In this document: positions 19,393 to 27,944 of the stretch, one piece after another | Layout of the letters: every line of letters begins with the position of its first letter | Numbering within the stretch: position 1 is the stretch's first letter | DNA from: Desulfovibrio sp. Marseille-P6017 | GTDB taxonomy: Bacteria; Bacillota_A; Clostridia; Peptostreptococcales; Peptostreptococcaceae | Reading direction: 5' to 3' | DNA: 64,000 nt | Assembly (NCBI GenBank): GCA_900604495.1 | Contig: UWOR01000001.1 | Location: forward strand, 248,001-312,000 | Program-made: the position numbers and the translations under genes | The notes under the pieces: generated by a model | What the model was told of the DNA's origin: nothing | Database searches by the model: none | What the model saw: the letters and a program-made list of their open reading frames with translations, nothing else

Positions 19393-20172
19393 TTATCTTT
19401 TAAATAATTTACTAAAAAGTCCCTTTTTTTCTTCATATCTGATTGCCTTAGGTATAATTATATCCTCATTTTTTATAATTAAACTCTGATTGTTATTAAA
19501 TAAATTATCTGCAACTTCTTTTGAATATTTATTTTCTACAAAGTTATATGCTTCTTTTAATTGAGGTCTTCTTCTTTCGCTTCCATGAGCGTCACTTGCT
19601 ATTATATGTACCATATTATTATCTAATAAAATATCACTTGTTCTTTTTATTTCTTTGCCATGCTTTCCTAATATACTAGAAGCATTTACTTGTATTATAG
19701 CTCCTTCTTTAATACAATCATATATTATATTCGGATTTTCTATAATATTATTATATCTTTCAACATGAGCTAATACAGGTGTATATCCTTTTAACTTAAC
19801 TTCATAAACTACATCGGCTAAATTTTTATGAATATTCATAGGTGAAAATTCTATTAGTACATACTTACTTTTATTTAATGTATAAAAGCTTAAAGTATCT
19901 AGATTTTCAATTATCTCATCTGTATAATATATTTCATTTCCTAACAATACTTCTAAGTTAATCTTATTTGCCTTTAAAGTTATATTGAATCTATCTACTA
20001 TATCTACAAGTTCTTCTCCCATTATATACTTAAATTCAGGATGAAAATGGGATGTATTTATTATTTTTTTTATACCTTCTTTTTCTGCTATTCTTGCCAT
20101 TTCTAATGCTTCTTCTAAATCAACTGCTCCATCATCAACTCCTGGCAGTATGTGACAATGTATATCTATCAT
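19393..20172 (-). CDS. CpsB/YwqE-type PHP-domain tyrosine phosphatase
   Basis: A 259-residue PHP metallohydrolase with the metal-binding blocks IHCHILPGVDDGA, SHFHPEF, HVERY and SDAHGSERRRP. The family contains manganese-dependent protein-tyrosine phosphatases (CpsB, YwqE) that usually lie beside a BY-kinase and capsule genes. None is visible here; the gene instead opens the operon with lgt and rsmH. The substrate is therefore open. The C-terminal Lys/Arg-rich end (LFSKLFKR) may associate with the membrane. Confidence 0.85.
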   Translation of the reverse strand: MIDIHCHILPGVDDGAVDLEEALEMARIAEKEGIKKIINTSHFHPEFKYIMGEELVDIVDRFNITLKANKINLEVLLGNEIYYTDEIIENLDTLSFYTLNKSKYVLIEFSPMNIHKNLADVVYEVKLKGYTPVLAHVERYNNIIENPNIIYDCIKEGAIIQVNASSILGKHGKEIKRTSDILLDNNMVHIIASDAHGSERRRPQLKEAYNFVENKYSKEVADNLFNNNQSLIIKNEDIIIPKAIRYEEKKGLFSKLFKR

Positions 20173-20371
20173 AATATTTTCCCCTTACTATAATACTGAT
20201 TTAATTATAAAAGTTTATTTTAATATTATAACAGTTTTAAATTTATAAAAAAGTATTTTGACTAAATTTATAATAATATTATTATAAATGTCTAATTTAC
20301 TAATATCACATATTTGAATAATTGATAAAATAGATTATCCTAAAATAAAATATATAATAAGCGGAGGTCTT

Positions 20372-21528
20372 ATGAATAATTATAAATTAATTACAATATC
20401 TAGATATTTATCTTTATTTATGATATTTATAGATTATTTTATTAATATAAACTTATCATCAAGTTACTCATTTTTCTTAATACTGATATTTATAATAAAT
20501 AATCAAATTAGGTATTTTAATTTGTAATACAAAAAAATATTTATTCATATATCACTTATAATAGAATTTATTTTAATTTATATACTTTCTAATTATATTG
20601 ATAAAATTAATGTATTTTTCTTTATCCCAATGATTTTGGATATTACAAATTCTAAAAAAATCTATAACAAATATATTTACTTAATAATAGCTATAATTTT
20701 TTCATTAATAATAAATATTGATTATTCATTATTAAGTGCATTTGAATATTCATTTTTCTTATTAGTTATATCTATACTTTGTATCTATATACATAATGAA
20801 AGTTTATCTAAATTAAACTCTCAAAAAATATATAATCAACTTAGGATATCTGAAGATAAGTTAAAAAAAGCAAATTCTGATTTAGAAATTTATATAGATT
20901 CATTAGAAGAACTTACTATACTTAAAGAAAGAAATAGAATATCAAGAGAAATTCATGATAGCGTAGGACATGCTCTTTCTACAACAATAATTCAACTTAG
21001 TGCAATAGAAAAGTTAGTTTCTTATGATAAAGATTTAAAAGAATTAGTATGTGAGCTTAGAGAGTTTGTAAAAATGAGTTTAAAGAAGTACGAAATGCTA
21101 TAAATACTTTAAAACCTAAAGAATATGAAAAATATGAAAATCTTTTTAAAATAAAAGAATTAATAAATAATTTTTCAAAGATGACTAATATAGATGTTAA
21201 AATGACTGTATCTAAAAATACATGGAAGCTTTCTAGTATACAATTAACTTCTTTATATAGAGTTATTCAAGAAGCTTTATCAAACTGTATAAAACATTCT
21301 AATGCAACTAAAATTCAAATATTTTTAAATTTTAATAATGATAATTTAGTTATAAATATAAAAGATAATTGAACTACATGCAAAAATATAATCAAAGGAA
21401 ACGGACTAAAAAGTATTACTGAAAGAATGAATGAACTTAATGGCTTAGCTAGATTTAATTCTTCTAATGATGTTTTTTTAATACATGCTTCTTTTCCTAA
21501 AAATACAAGAGGTGAATTTATTGAGTAA
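20372..21528 (+). pseudogene. Degraded sensor histidine kinase (HisKA_3 / HATPase_c)
   Basis: Reads as one kinase of about 385 residues if three lesions are repaired: a TAA nonsense codon at 20525-20527, loss of one base near 21081 (TTA AAA GAA has become TTA AAG AAG), and TGA at 21370-21372 in place of the Gly of the ATP-binding DNG motif. The ATG at 20372 has GGAGG upstream. N-terminal membrane helices, the phospho-acceptor block EIHDSVGHALSTTIIQL and the N box RVIQEALSNCIKHSNATKI are still legible, so decay is recent. The end overlaps the TTG start of the response regulator. Three separate lesions make sequencing error an unlikely full explanation. Confidence 0.85.
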
Positions 21529-22162
21529 AATAAATGTTTTAATTGTCGATGATGAAAAACTTATAAGAACAGGTCTTAAAATAATACTAAAATCTTATGA
21601 TGATATAAATGTTATTGGTGATGTAGCAAACGGATATGAAGCTTTAGATTTTTGTAAAAATAATAGTGTAGATTTAGTTCTTATGGATATAAGAATGAAT
21701 ATATGCGATGGTGTTTTAGGAACTAGATTAATTAAAGAATATGATGAATCTATAAAAATACTTATACTTACTACTTTTAATGACGACAAATATATAAAAG
21801 ATGCTATGAACCTAGGTGCATCTGGATACCTTTTAAAAGATAGCTCTAATGATGTTATATATGAAGGAATCCGCTCTAGCTTTTATGGAAATATAGTTTT
21901 AGATAAAAGTGTTGCATCAAAGGTCATTAATAATGAAACTAATAATACAAATGAAATTATAAACACACACAATTTATCATCTAAGGAAATTGATATAATA
22001 AAGCTTATAGCAAATGGTCTTACTAATAAAGAAATAAGTAATGAATTATTTCTATCTGAAGGAACTATAAAAAATAATATAAGTAATATATTATCAAAAC
22101 TTAACCTTAGAGATAGAACTCAAATTGCTATATTTGCTTTTAAAAATAAAATAGTGACTTAA
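21521..22162 (+). CDS. NarL/FixJ-family response regulator
   Basis: A 213-residue regulator: receiver domain with acidic pocket (VDDEKLIRTG), phospho-acceptor Asp in LVLMDIRM and Lys in YLLKDSS, then a LuxR-type helix-turn-helix (SSKEIDIIKLIANGLTNKEISNELF). Start placed at the TTG at 21521, eight bases after AGAGGTGA and overlapping the end of the kinase pseudogene; an upstream in-frame ATG at 21485 lies inside the kinase reading frame. The reading frame is intact although its cognate kinase is broken, so it may be constitutive, respond to another kinase or be a small-molecule phosphate acceptor. Probable target: the ABC-2 transporter genes downstream. Confidence 0.9.
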   Translation: MSKINVLIVDDEKLIRTGLKIILKSYDDINVIGDVANGYEALDFCKNNSVDLVLMDIRMNICDGVLGTRLIKEYDESIKILILTTFNDDKYIKDAMNLGASGYLLKDSSNDVIYEGIRSSFYGNIVLDKSVASKVINNETNNTNEIINTHNLSSKEIDIIKLIANGLTNKEISNELFLSEGTIKNNISNILSKLNLRDRTQIAIFAFKNKIVT

Positions 22163-22173
22163 GTCACTATTTT
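22148..22173 (+). terminator. Palindromic terminator at the end of the response regulator gene
   Basis: A perfect 26-base palindrome centred at 22160/22161 (core ATAGTGACTTAAGTCACTAT) that contains the TAA stop codon and ends in a T run. It looks like a terminator, though the lack of a free loop is unusual. Confidence 0.6.
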
Positions 22174-22192
22174 TAGTTACTTTAAGTTATAG

Positions 22193-22245
22193 AAAAACCT
22201 CCCGTAATTTTTTATTATAGTATTAGAAAATTACGGGAGGTTTTT
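22193..22245 (+). promoter_or_regulatory. Perfect 19-bp hairpin containing the Shine-Dalgarno of the ABC ATPase gene
   Basis: Arms 22193-22211 and 22227-22245 (core CCTCCCGTAATTTT) pair perfectly around a 15-base loop. The right arm contains GGGAGG, the ribosome binding site of the ATG at 22246, and ends in TTTTT directly before that ATG. It could be an intrinsic terminator, a translational lock, or both. Opening it would require an antiterminator, a binding protein or transcription from within the loop. Confidence 0.8.
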
Positions 22246-23181
22246 ATGAGCTTTATAAAAATAGAAAATATAACAAAAAGATTTAACGATAAAATAGCTT
22301 TAGATAATATTAGCTTTAATATCAGTGAAGGTGAAATATTTGGACTTATAGGTCCAAATGGTGCTGGTAAGTCAACATTAATAAATATTGTATCAGGACT
22401 TACTTCACCTAATAGCGGTACTATTCAAATAAATAATATGACTATGGACAAAGACTCCATAAAAGTAAAATCTTTAATAGGATTAGTTCCACAAGAACTT
22501 GCAATAATAGAAACTTTAACACCTTATGATAACTTAGAGTATTTTGCTTCATTATATGGACTTAAAGGTAAATTATTAAAAGAAAGAATAAGCGAGTGTT
22601 TAGAAATATCAGGTCTTATAGATGTTAAAAAGAAAAAAGTAAGTAAATTATCTGGTGGTATGAAAAGAAGACTTAATATAGCAGTGGCTTTAATTAATCA
22701 TCCTAAAATATTAATACTTGATGAACCAACAGTTGGAGTTGACCCTCAATCAAGAAATCATATTTTTACAGTCTTAAAAAATCTATCAAAAGAAAGAAAT
22801 ACAACTATAATATATACATCTCATTATATGGAAGAGGTAGAAAGTCTTTGTTCTAAGATATTTATTATGGATGAAGGAAAAGAAATTGCTTTTGGTACTC
22901 AAGATTATTTAAGGAACTTAGTTTCAAGTAACACTAATATATCCATATGTGTAAATAATTTAAATGGAAATATTATATTTGAACTAAAAAATCTCAAGGG
23001 AGTTATATCTGTAAAAGAAGAAGACGGTTTACTTTTACTTAGTACAGAAAAAGATTTTTCTATATCAAAAGCTTTAAGTATATTAGAAAGTAACCATGCT
23101 TGTTTATCTAATATTTCTTATAATAATTCTAGTCTTGAAGATGTGTTTTTAAATCTTACAGGAAAGAATCTAAGAGATTAG
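22246..23181 (+). CDS. ABC transporter ATP-binding protein (drug/antibiotic export class)
   Basis: A 311-residue ATPase: Walker A GPNGAGKST near residue 40, Q-loop LVPQELAI, signature LSGGMKRRL, Walker B LILDEPTVGVD, and the H-loop His in TSHYMEEVE. The C-terminal 80 residues resemble the DrrA/CcmA-type extension. It would pair with the two ABC-2 permeases that follow at 9-bp and 0-bp spacing. Intact, but one permease partner is frameshifted. Confidence 0.92.
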   Translation: MSFIKIENITKRFNDKIALDNISFNISEGEIFGLIGPNGAGKSTLINIVSGLTSPNSGTIQINNMTMDKDSIKVKSLIGLVPQELAIIETLTPYDNLEYFASLYGLKGKLLKERISECLEISGLIDVKKKKVSKLSGGMKRRLNIAVALINHPKILILDEPTVGVDPQSRNHIFTVLKNLSKERNTTIIYTSHYMEEVESLCSKIFIMDEGKEIAFGTQDYLRNLVSSNTNISICVNNLNGNIIFELKNLKGVISVKEEDGLLLLSTEKDFSISKALSILESNHACLSNISYNNSSLEDVFLNLTGKNLRD

Positions 23182-23190
23182 GAGGATATT

Positions 23191-24278
23191 ATGAGATTAT
23201 ACTATAGTATTAAGTTTTTCTTTAAATCACTTAAAAGTAATTTATTTATGAATATATGTAACTTTATACTTTTACCAATTTTTATGGTTTTCTTTTTAGG
23301 AAGTATAAGTAAGTCAACATTTGAAAGCCCTAATGTTACTCAAATTATAAATATAAACTTTGTAGATAATGATAATACTACTTCATCAAATCATCTTATT
23401 AGTTATATTAAAAATAATTATAGTGAATTATTTAGTATAGAAGATAAAAATAAGGATCTTAATTTAGAAATACAATTCCTAAAGGATATGAAGTTAGTTT
23501 AGAAAATAATAATAAAAATTCCATAAATATAAAAGAACTTCATAAAAAAAGCTCAAACTTCTCAAGCATTGCTAAAAATATTATAGATAATTATCATGAA
23601 GAATTATATTTTAGTGATGTTGGTACTTCATTTATAGAAAGTAAATTTGTAGATTCAAATATATCTAAGTCTTCATCTGAGTATTTTGCTATATCACTAT
23701 TAGGTTTTTTAATTATATCAATGATATTTAATAATACTGCATCTGGTTATGATGGTGAAGTAAGTAATTCTTATATAGGAGAATACTCTGGATTAAATAA
23801 ACGAATATACTCTATGCCTATATCTAGAGTAAGTAAGTTAATTTTAAGCTTTGTAAATTTATTTATATATTCTTTAATTTTTTTAATTTTATATGTGTTT
23901 ATTAATAGATTTTTAGGAACTGCATTTACTGGAAATATATTTTTATTAATTATTATATGTTTAATTACATCCATATTTATAGCTTCAATATCAAAGTTCA
24001 TAAGTTCATTTATTCCTAAAAAATATGGTGTTATCATTACATGTATTTTAAGCTTTGCTGAGTTAATTTTAGGTGGTACATTTGTTCCTTTTTATGAGGA
24101 TTTATCTAAATTTTATACTCTATCACCTACACATATTATAAATAATTTATTTACTAATTATAGTGTATACGATAATTTTAGCTCTATATCAACTTCATGT
24201 ATTTTAATACTATTAATATCATCAATATTATTTATTTTATCAGCAATAAAAGAAAAATATCATTGGAGGGAAATATAA
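23191..24278 (+). pseudogene. ABC-2 type permease, frameshifted
   Basis: The reading frame runs from ATG 23191 to a stop at 23500-23502, but homologous-looking sequence continues in the -1 frame from about 23475 (IPKGYEVSLENNN...) to 24278. Restoring one base between about 23461 and 23475 gives a protein of 362 residues, close to the 355 of its sister permease. The N-terminal part has one membrane helix followed by a large extracellular loop; the C-terminal part has five helices (LLGFLIISMIF, LILSFVNLFIYSLIFLIL and so on). The transporter is probably inactive if it requires both permeases. Confidence 0.85.
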
Positions 24279-25346
24279 ATGAATATAATTAATTTAACTT
24301 TAGCAAATATAAAGAGGTATTTAAAATCACCTCATTTAATATTACCAATGATATTTGTACCATTAGTTATGATATTTTTTGTAAGCTCATCAGTAAATAA
24401 CTCAAATGGATCTTTATTTGAGCAACAAATTGCCTTGGTATGTAACAAAGATGGAAAATATGAAAGCAAACTTATAGATGAACTAGGAGATAATATGACT
24501 TTATTTGATATTAAGGATAAAGAAAAAGCTATAGATTTACTAAAAAATAATGATATTTCTTCTGTTATAGTATTAAATAATAATTTTTCTGTTGATATTG
24601 ATAATTCAGTTAGTCCTAAAGTTACATCATTTAAAACATCTAATGGTGGAGGAAGTTTATTAACTGAATCAAATATAAATAAATTTATAAGTAAATCGTT
24701 AAAATATAAGGAAGACGGTAATATAAATACAAGTATAATAACTTCTAATATAATAAAAAAAGAATCTTCTCTATTAGGAAGCGACGTATTATCTGTTTTT
24801 ATGATTTCTTATTTTTTATACTTATGTAGCGGTGTATTTTGTATGGATTTATTATCACTTAGAAAATCAAATGTATTAAGAAGAATGTTATCTACTAAAA
24901 ATAAAGATTTCCATATTATTTTTAGTTTATGTTTCTCATTATTTTTAGTTCAAGCATTCTTTTCTTCTTTAGCTTTAATCTTAGCAAATATAATTCATGG
25001 AGATAATATAAGTATACCTACTATATTATTAATTTGTGCTAACTCATTTGTTTCTACTGGTTTAGTAATTTTCATATGTAGGTTATTTAAAAAAGAATCT
25101 TATGTATTTCTTACAACTTCATTTTATTGTTTAATTAGTATCATTTTATGCTTAGGTGATTTACTACCTTCATTAAATATTAATAGTCAATTATTTAATA
25201 AATTATCTATGATATCTCCATTTTATTGGATATTTGAAGTAGCTAATGGAGGTAATATATATATATCTATATTTGCTTTATTGTTAATGGGATTAGTCTT
25301 TATGACATGTGGTAGCTTTAAATTAAAAGACTTTGCTAGAAATTAA
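24279..25346 (+). CDS. ABC-2 type permease
   Basis: A 355-residue membrane protein with an N-terminal helix (about 20-40), an extracellular domain of some 140 residues and five C-terminal helices. Its ATG directly follows the stop of the upstream permease, with GGAGGG 14 bases before, so the two were translated together. It would complete a heterodimeric exporter with the ATPase at 22246. Intact. The substrate cannot be read from sequence; exporters with this plan beside LuxR-type two-component systems often confer antibiotic or bacteriocin resistance. Confidence 0.85.
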   Translation: MNIINLTLANIKRYLKSPHLILPMIFVPLVMIFFVSSSVNNSNGSLFEQQIALVCNKDGKYESKLIDELGDNMTLFDIKDKEKAIDLLKNNDISSVIVLNNNFSVDIDNSVSPKVTSFKTSNGGGSLLTESNINKFISKSLKYKEDGNINTSIITSNIIKKESSLLGSDVLSVFMISYFLYLCSGVFCMDLLSLRKSNVLRRMLSTKNKDFHIIFSLCFSLFLVQAFFSSLALILANIIHGDNISIPTILLICANSFVSTGLVIFICRLFKKESYVFLTTSFYCLISIILCLGDLLPSLNINSQLFNKLSMISPFYWIFEVANGGNIYISIFALLLMGLVFMTCGSFKLKDFARN

Positions 25347-25380
25347 AAAAAGAATTCACTAAATAGTGAATTCTTTTTTT
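25345..25380. terminator. Bidirectional terminator between permease and M16 peptidase
   Basis: A perfect 17-bp stem (core AGAATTCACTA) with a 2-base loop and A/T runs of seven on both sides, placed between convergent genes; it can terminate both strands. Confidence 0.9.
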
Positions 25381-25381
25381 A

Positions 25382-26668
25382 TTATTTAGGCTCAACTATA
25401 GATATTACACAATACTCCTCTTTTAAATGCTCTTTAAGTCTTTCTTCTATTTCTTCAAACTTAACTTCTTTTATAACATCTAAATAATCTAGTACATTCA
25501 TACCCTTAAAGTTATATGCTATAAAGTTATTTGCAATAAAGTTAACAGAGTCAAAATATTTTAAGAAATGTCCAATTTTCTTTTTCTTAGTTCTTTCAAA
25601 AGCGACTTTATCTAAACCTTCTTTTTTATATTTTTCTATATATTCAAGAATTATTCTTTTTACTTCCTTGGGATTTTTAGAATCTCCACCTATTATAGTA
25701 AACCCATAATTTACTTGAGATGAAAATCCTGATCCAAAGTTTTCATTTATTAATCCTTGCATGTATAAGTCTTCGTAAAGAGCTGTCCCTCTTTTAAAAA
25801 TCATATCTATTAATATTTCTGTAATTATTTCCTTTTTCATAAGCTCTTTACCAGACATACCTACATTATTATCTTTAAATGCTATATTAAACATAGGTAT
25901 TGATATTGAAAACTTTTCAATTACTTCCTTTTCATTTACATGATTAGGTTCATCTGGATAAAATGTTTCTATTTTATGTTCTAATTTTTCTACATCATTA
26001 TGATTATATTTTTTTACCGTATCCATAACTTTATTTACATCCAAATCTCCAACTACAAATAAAGTCATATTTCCTGGATTATAAAATGTATTGTAACACT
26101 TATATAATTCTTCTTTTGTTATTTTATATATACTATCAACGCTACCTGCTATATCAACTCTTACTGGATAGTTTACATACATTGCTTTTAAAGCGTTAAA
26201 ATATACATTCCAATCAGGATCATCATTGTACATTTTTATTTCTTGTTCTATTATTCCCTTTTCCTTTTCTACATTTTCATCTGTAAAATAAGGAGTCTGA
26301 ACGTAATCTATTAAATGAGCTAAGCATTCATAAAAATACTCAGTACAAGAAAATAAGTAAGCCGTCATTGTAAAATTAGTAAATGCATTTGCACTTGCTC
26401 CATACTTAGAAAATTCGTCAAATGCATTTTTTCCATTTGGTTGTTCAAACATCTTATGTTCTAGAAAATGAGCAATTCCTTCGTTTACTCTTATTGGCTT
26501 ATTCTCGCCTATTGGCACAAATTCTAATTCATTTGAACCATAATTAGTTGCAAGAACTGCATATTTTTTTGTAAATCCCTCTTTAGGCATAAAGTAAACA
26601 TCTAATCCATTTTCTAATTTTTCATAATATATCTTTTCTTTTAAAACTTCATTAGTAATTTCTTTCAT
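25382..26668 (-). CDS. M16-family zinc peptidase, active-type subunit (YmfH-like)
   Basis: A 428-residue insulinase-like peptidase. The inverted zinc motif HxxEH is present as AHFLEHKMFE near residue 66-70, with the downstream Glu in EKGIIEQEIKMYNDDP. Firmicutes carry paired M16 genes of this kind (ymfF/ymfH) in which one subunit keeps the zinc site and the other does not; their substrates are mostly undefined, and relatives act on peptide precursors. It lies 12 bp downstream of the second M16 gene. Confidence 0.9.
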   Translation of the reverse strand: MKEITNEVLKEKIYYEKLENGLDVYFMPKEGFTKKYAVLATNYGSNELEFVPIGENKPIRVNEGIAHFLEHKMFEQPNGKNAFDEFSKYGASANAFTNFTMTAYLFSCTEYFYECLAHLIDYVQTPYFTDENVEKEKGIIEQEIKMYNDDPDWNVYFNALKAMYVNYPVRVDIAGSVDSIYKITKEELYKCYNTFYNPGNMTLFVVGDLDVNKVMDTVKKYNHNDVEKLEHKIETFYPDEPNHVNEKEVIEKFSISIPMFNIAFKDNNVGMSGKELMKKEIITEILIDMIFKRGTALYEDLYMQGLINENFGSGFSSQVNYGFTIIGGDSKNPKEVKRIILEYIEKYKKEGLDKVAFERTKKKKIGHFLKYFDSVNFIANNFIAYNFKGMNVLDYLDVIKEVKFEEIEERLKEHLKEEYCVISIVEPK

Positions 26669-26680
26669 ATTTATGCCTCC

Positions 26681-27943
26681 TTAGTTGCTTAAGAAATATA
26701 CAGTATCTAATTTTATATCTTTTACAACTTCAACTATATCTTCTACACTTATTTTATCTAATTTATCTATTATTGATTCTATAGTAGAATTAGTTTTTCC
26801 CATTGCTTGAGCAAAGTAAAAATCACTTCTTCCACCTATATTATCTGCTATTGTTCTCATAGAACTTATTAAAGCACTTTTACTGTTATTTAACTCTTTA
26901 TCAGATATTTCTCCATTTTTCAATTTACCTAATTGCTCATTTATTAAATTTATTGTTTTTTCATAATTATTGGCTTCTATTCCTGCTGATATAAATAATA
27001 TTCCTTTATATTTTTCTATTGAAGAATATACATAGTAACATAGACTTTCTTTTTCTCTTACATTTAAGAATAATTTAGAGTCTGGTCCTCCACCTAATAT
27101 ATTTGACCCTACTACTAAGGCAAAGTATTTTTCTTCTTCTAAGTAATCTATATTACTTCTATAACCCATTATAAGTTTTCCTTGAGTTATTTCCATTTTT
27201 TCATTTACAGTTTTAACTTCTTTTATTTCTTTTATAAATTCATCTCTAGGTATATCTATTATATTTCCTCTTTCAAATTTAAAGTTATCAGTTATTACTT
27301 TTATAACTTCATCTTCATCAAAATCACCTTCAACTACTATATCTATTGGTGATGTTCTTAAGATTTCTTTATAGTGTTCATATAACTCTTTAGGAGTTAT
27401 TTTGTCTATATCTTCTTCATATCCATATTCACTTATGCTGTATCTTTCACCTTGGCACATTTCTTCAAAGGCTCTTTCAAGTGCATATCTTCCTTTATCA
27501 TTAATTTTAGCTTGTATTCTATCCTTTAAATTTTGCTTTTCTATATTTAAAAACTCTTCTTTAAATCCACCATCTATTACTAATGGATTGTTTACTATAT
27601 CATTAAAGAATTCAATTACATCTTTAAATATATTTTCATCTAAATATTTTTCATTTGTACTTATTATTTTAAAACTAAGTACTTGGCGCTCTCCTCTTTT
27701 AGTAATATCTGCTCCCATTGAAGATCCATATAAGTTATCTAACTCATTTGATATTTCTCTTGCACTAGGATATTTCATACTACCACTAGTTACAATCTCT
27801 GGTATTAAAGCATTTTTTGTAGCTTCATCTTTATCTAGTAATCTTTGTATATATATACTTACAAGATTAGATTTAAATTTCTTAGAATGAATTAACGTTA
27901 AGTTAATTTGTTCTCCTAAAGATATATTTTTTATTCCGTCCAT
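26681..27943 (-). CDS. M16-family peptidase-like protein lacking the zinc motif (YmfF-like)
   Basis: A 420-residue M16 homologue. The region where HxxEH should stand (ATKNALIPEIVTSGSMKYPS) has no such motif, so this is the non-catalytic partner of a heterodimer with the gene at 25382. The glycine-rich C-terminal loop NILGGGPDSKLFLNVREKESLCYYVYS is well conserved. Its AGGAGGG ribosome binding site overlaps the last codons and stop of the upstream gene, so translation of the two is coupled. Confidence 0.88.
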   Translation of the reverse strand: MDGIKNISLGEQINLTLIHSKKFKSNLVSIYIQRLLDKDEATKNALIPEIVTSGSMKYPSAREISNELDNLYGSSMGADITKRGERQVLSFKIISTNEKYLDENIFKDVIEFFNDIVNNPLVIDGGFKEEFLNIEKQNLKDRIQAKINDKGRYALERAFEEMCQGERYSISEYGYEEDIDKITPKELYEHYKEILRTSPIDIVVEGDFDEDEVIKVITDNFKFERGNIIDIPRDEFIKEIKEVKTVNEKMEITQGKLIMGYRSNIDYLEEEKYFALVVGSNILGGGPDSKLFLNVREKESLCYYVYSSIEKYKGILFISAGIEANNYEKTINLINEQLGKLKNGEISDKELNNSKSALISSMRTIADNIGGRSDFYFAQAMGKTNSTIESIIDKLDKISVEDIVEVVKDIKLDTVYFLSN

Positions 27944-27944
27944 T

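Noticed and set aside
20630..21372. Two short separate genes for a kinase N-terminal and C-terminal part
   Set aside because: The pieces are in register with one ancestral kinase starting at 20372 once three lesions are repaired, so they are remnants and not independent genes.
21370..21372. Possible recoding of TGA (selenocysteine or readthrough)
   Set aside because: The position is the invariant Gly of the DNG motif, no SECIS-like structure was evident, and the same gene has two other lesions.
20372..25346. Frameshifts as general sequencing error
   Set aside because: All lesions fall in one locus while more than 50 other genes are intact, which fits local gene decay better; read-level data would still be decisive.
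27402..27890. Plus-strand open frame of 162 residues
   Set aside because: Antisense shadow of the M16 peptidase-like gene; composition skewed to Ser, Leu and Ile, with no start signal.
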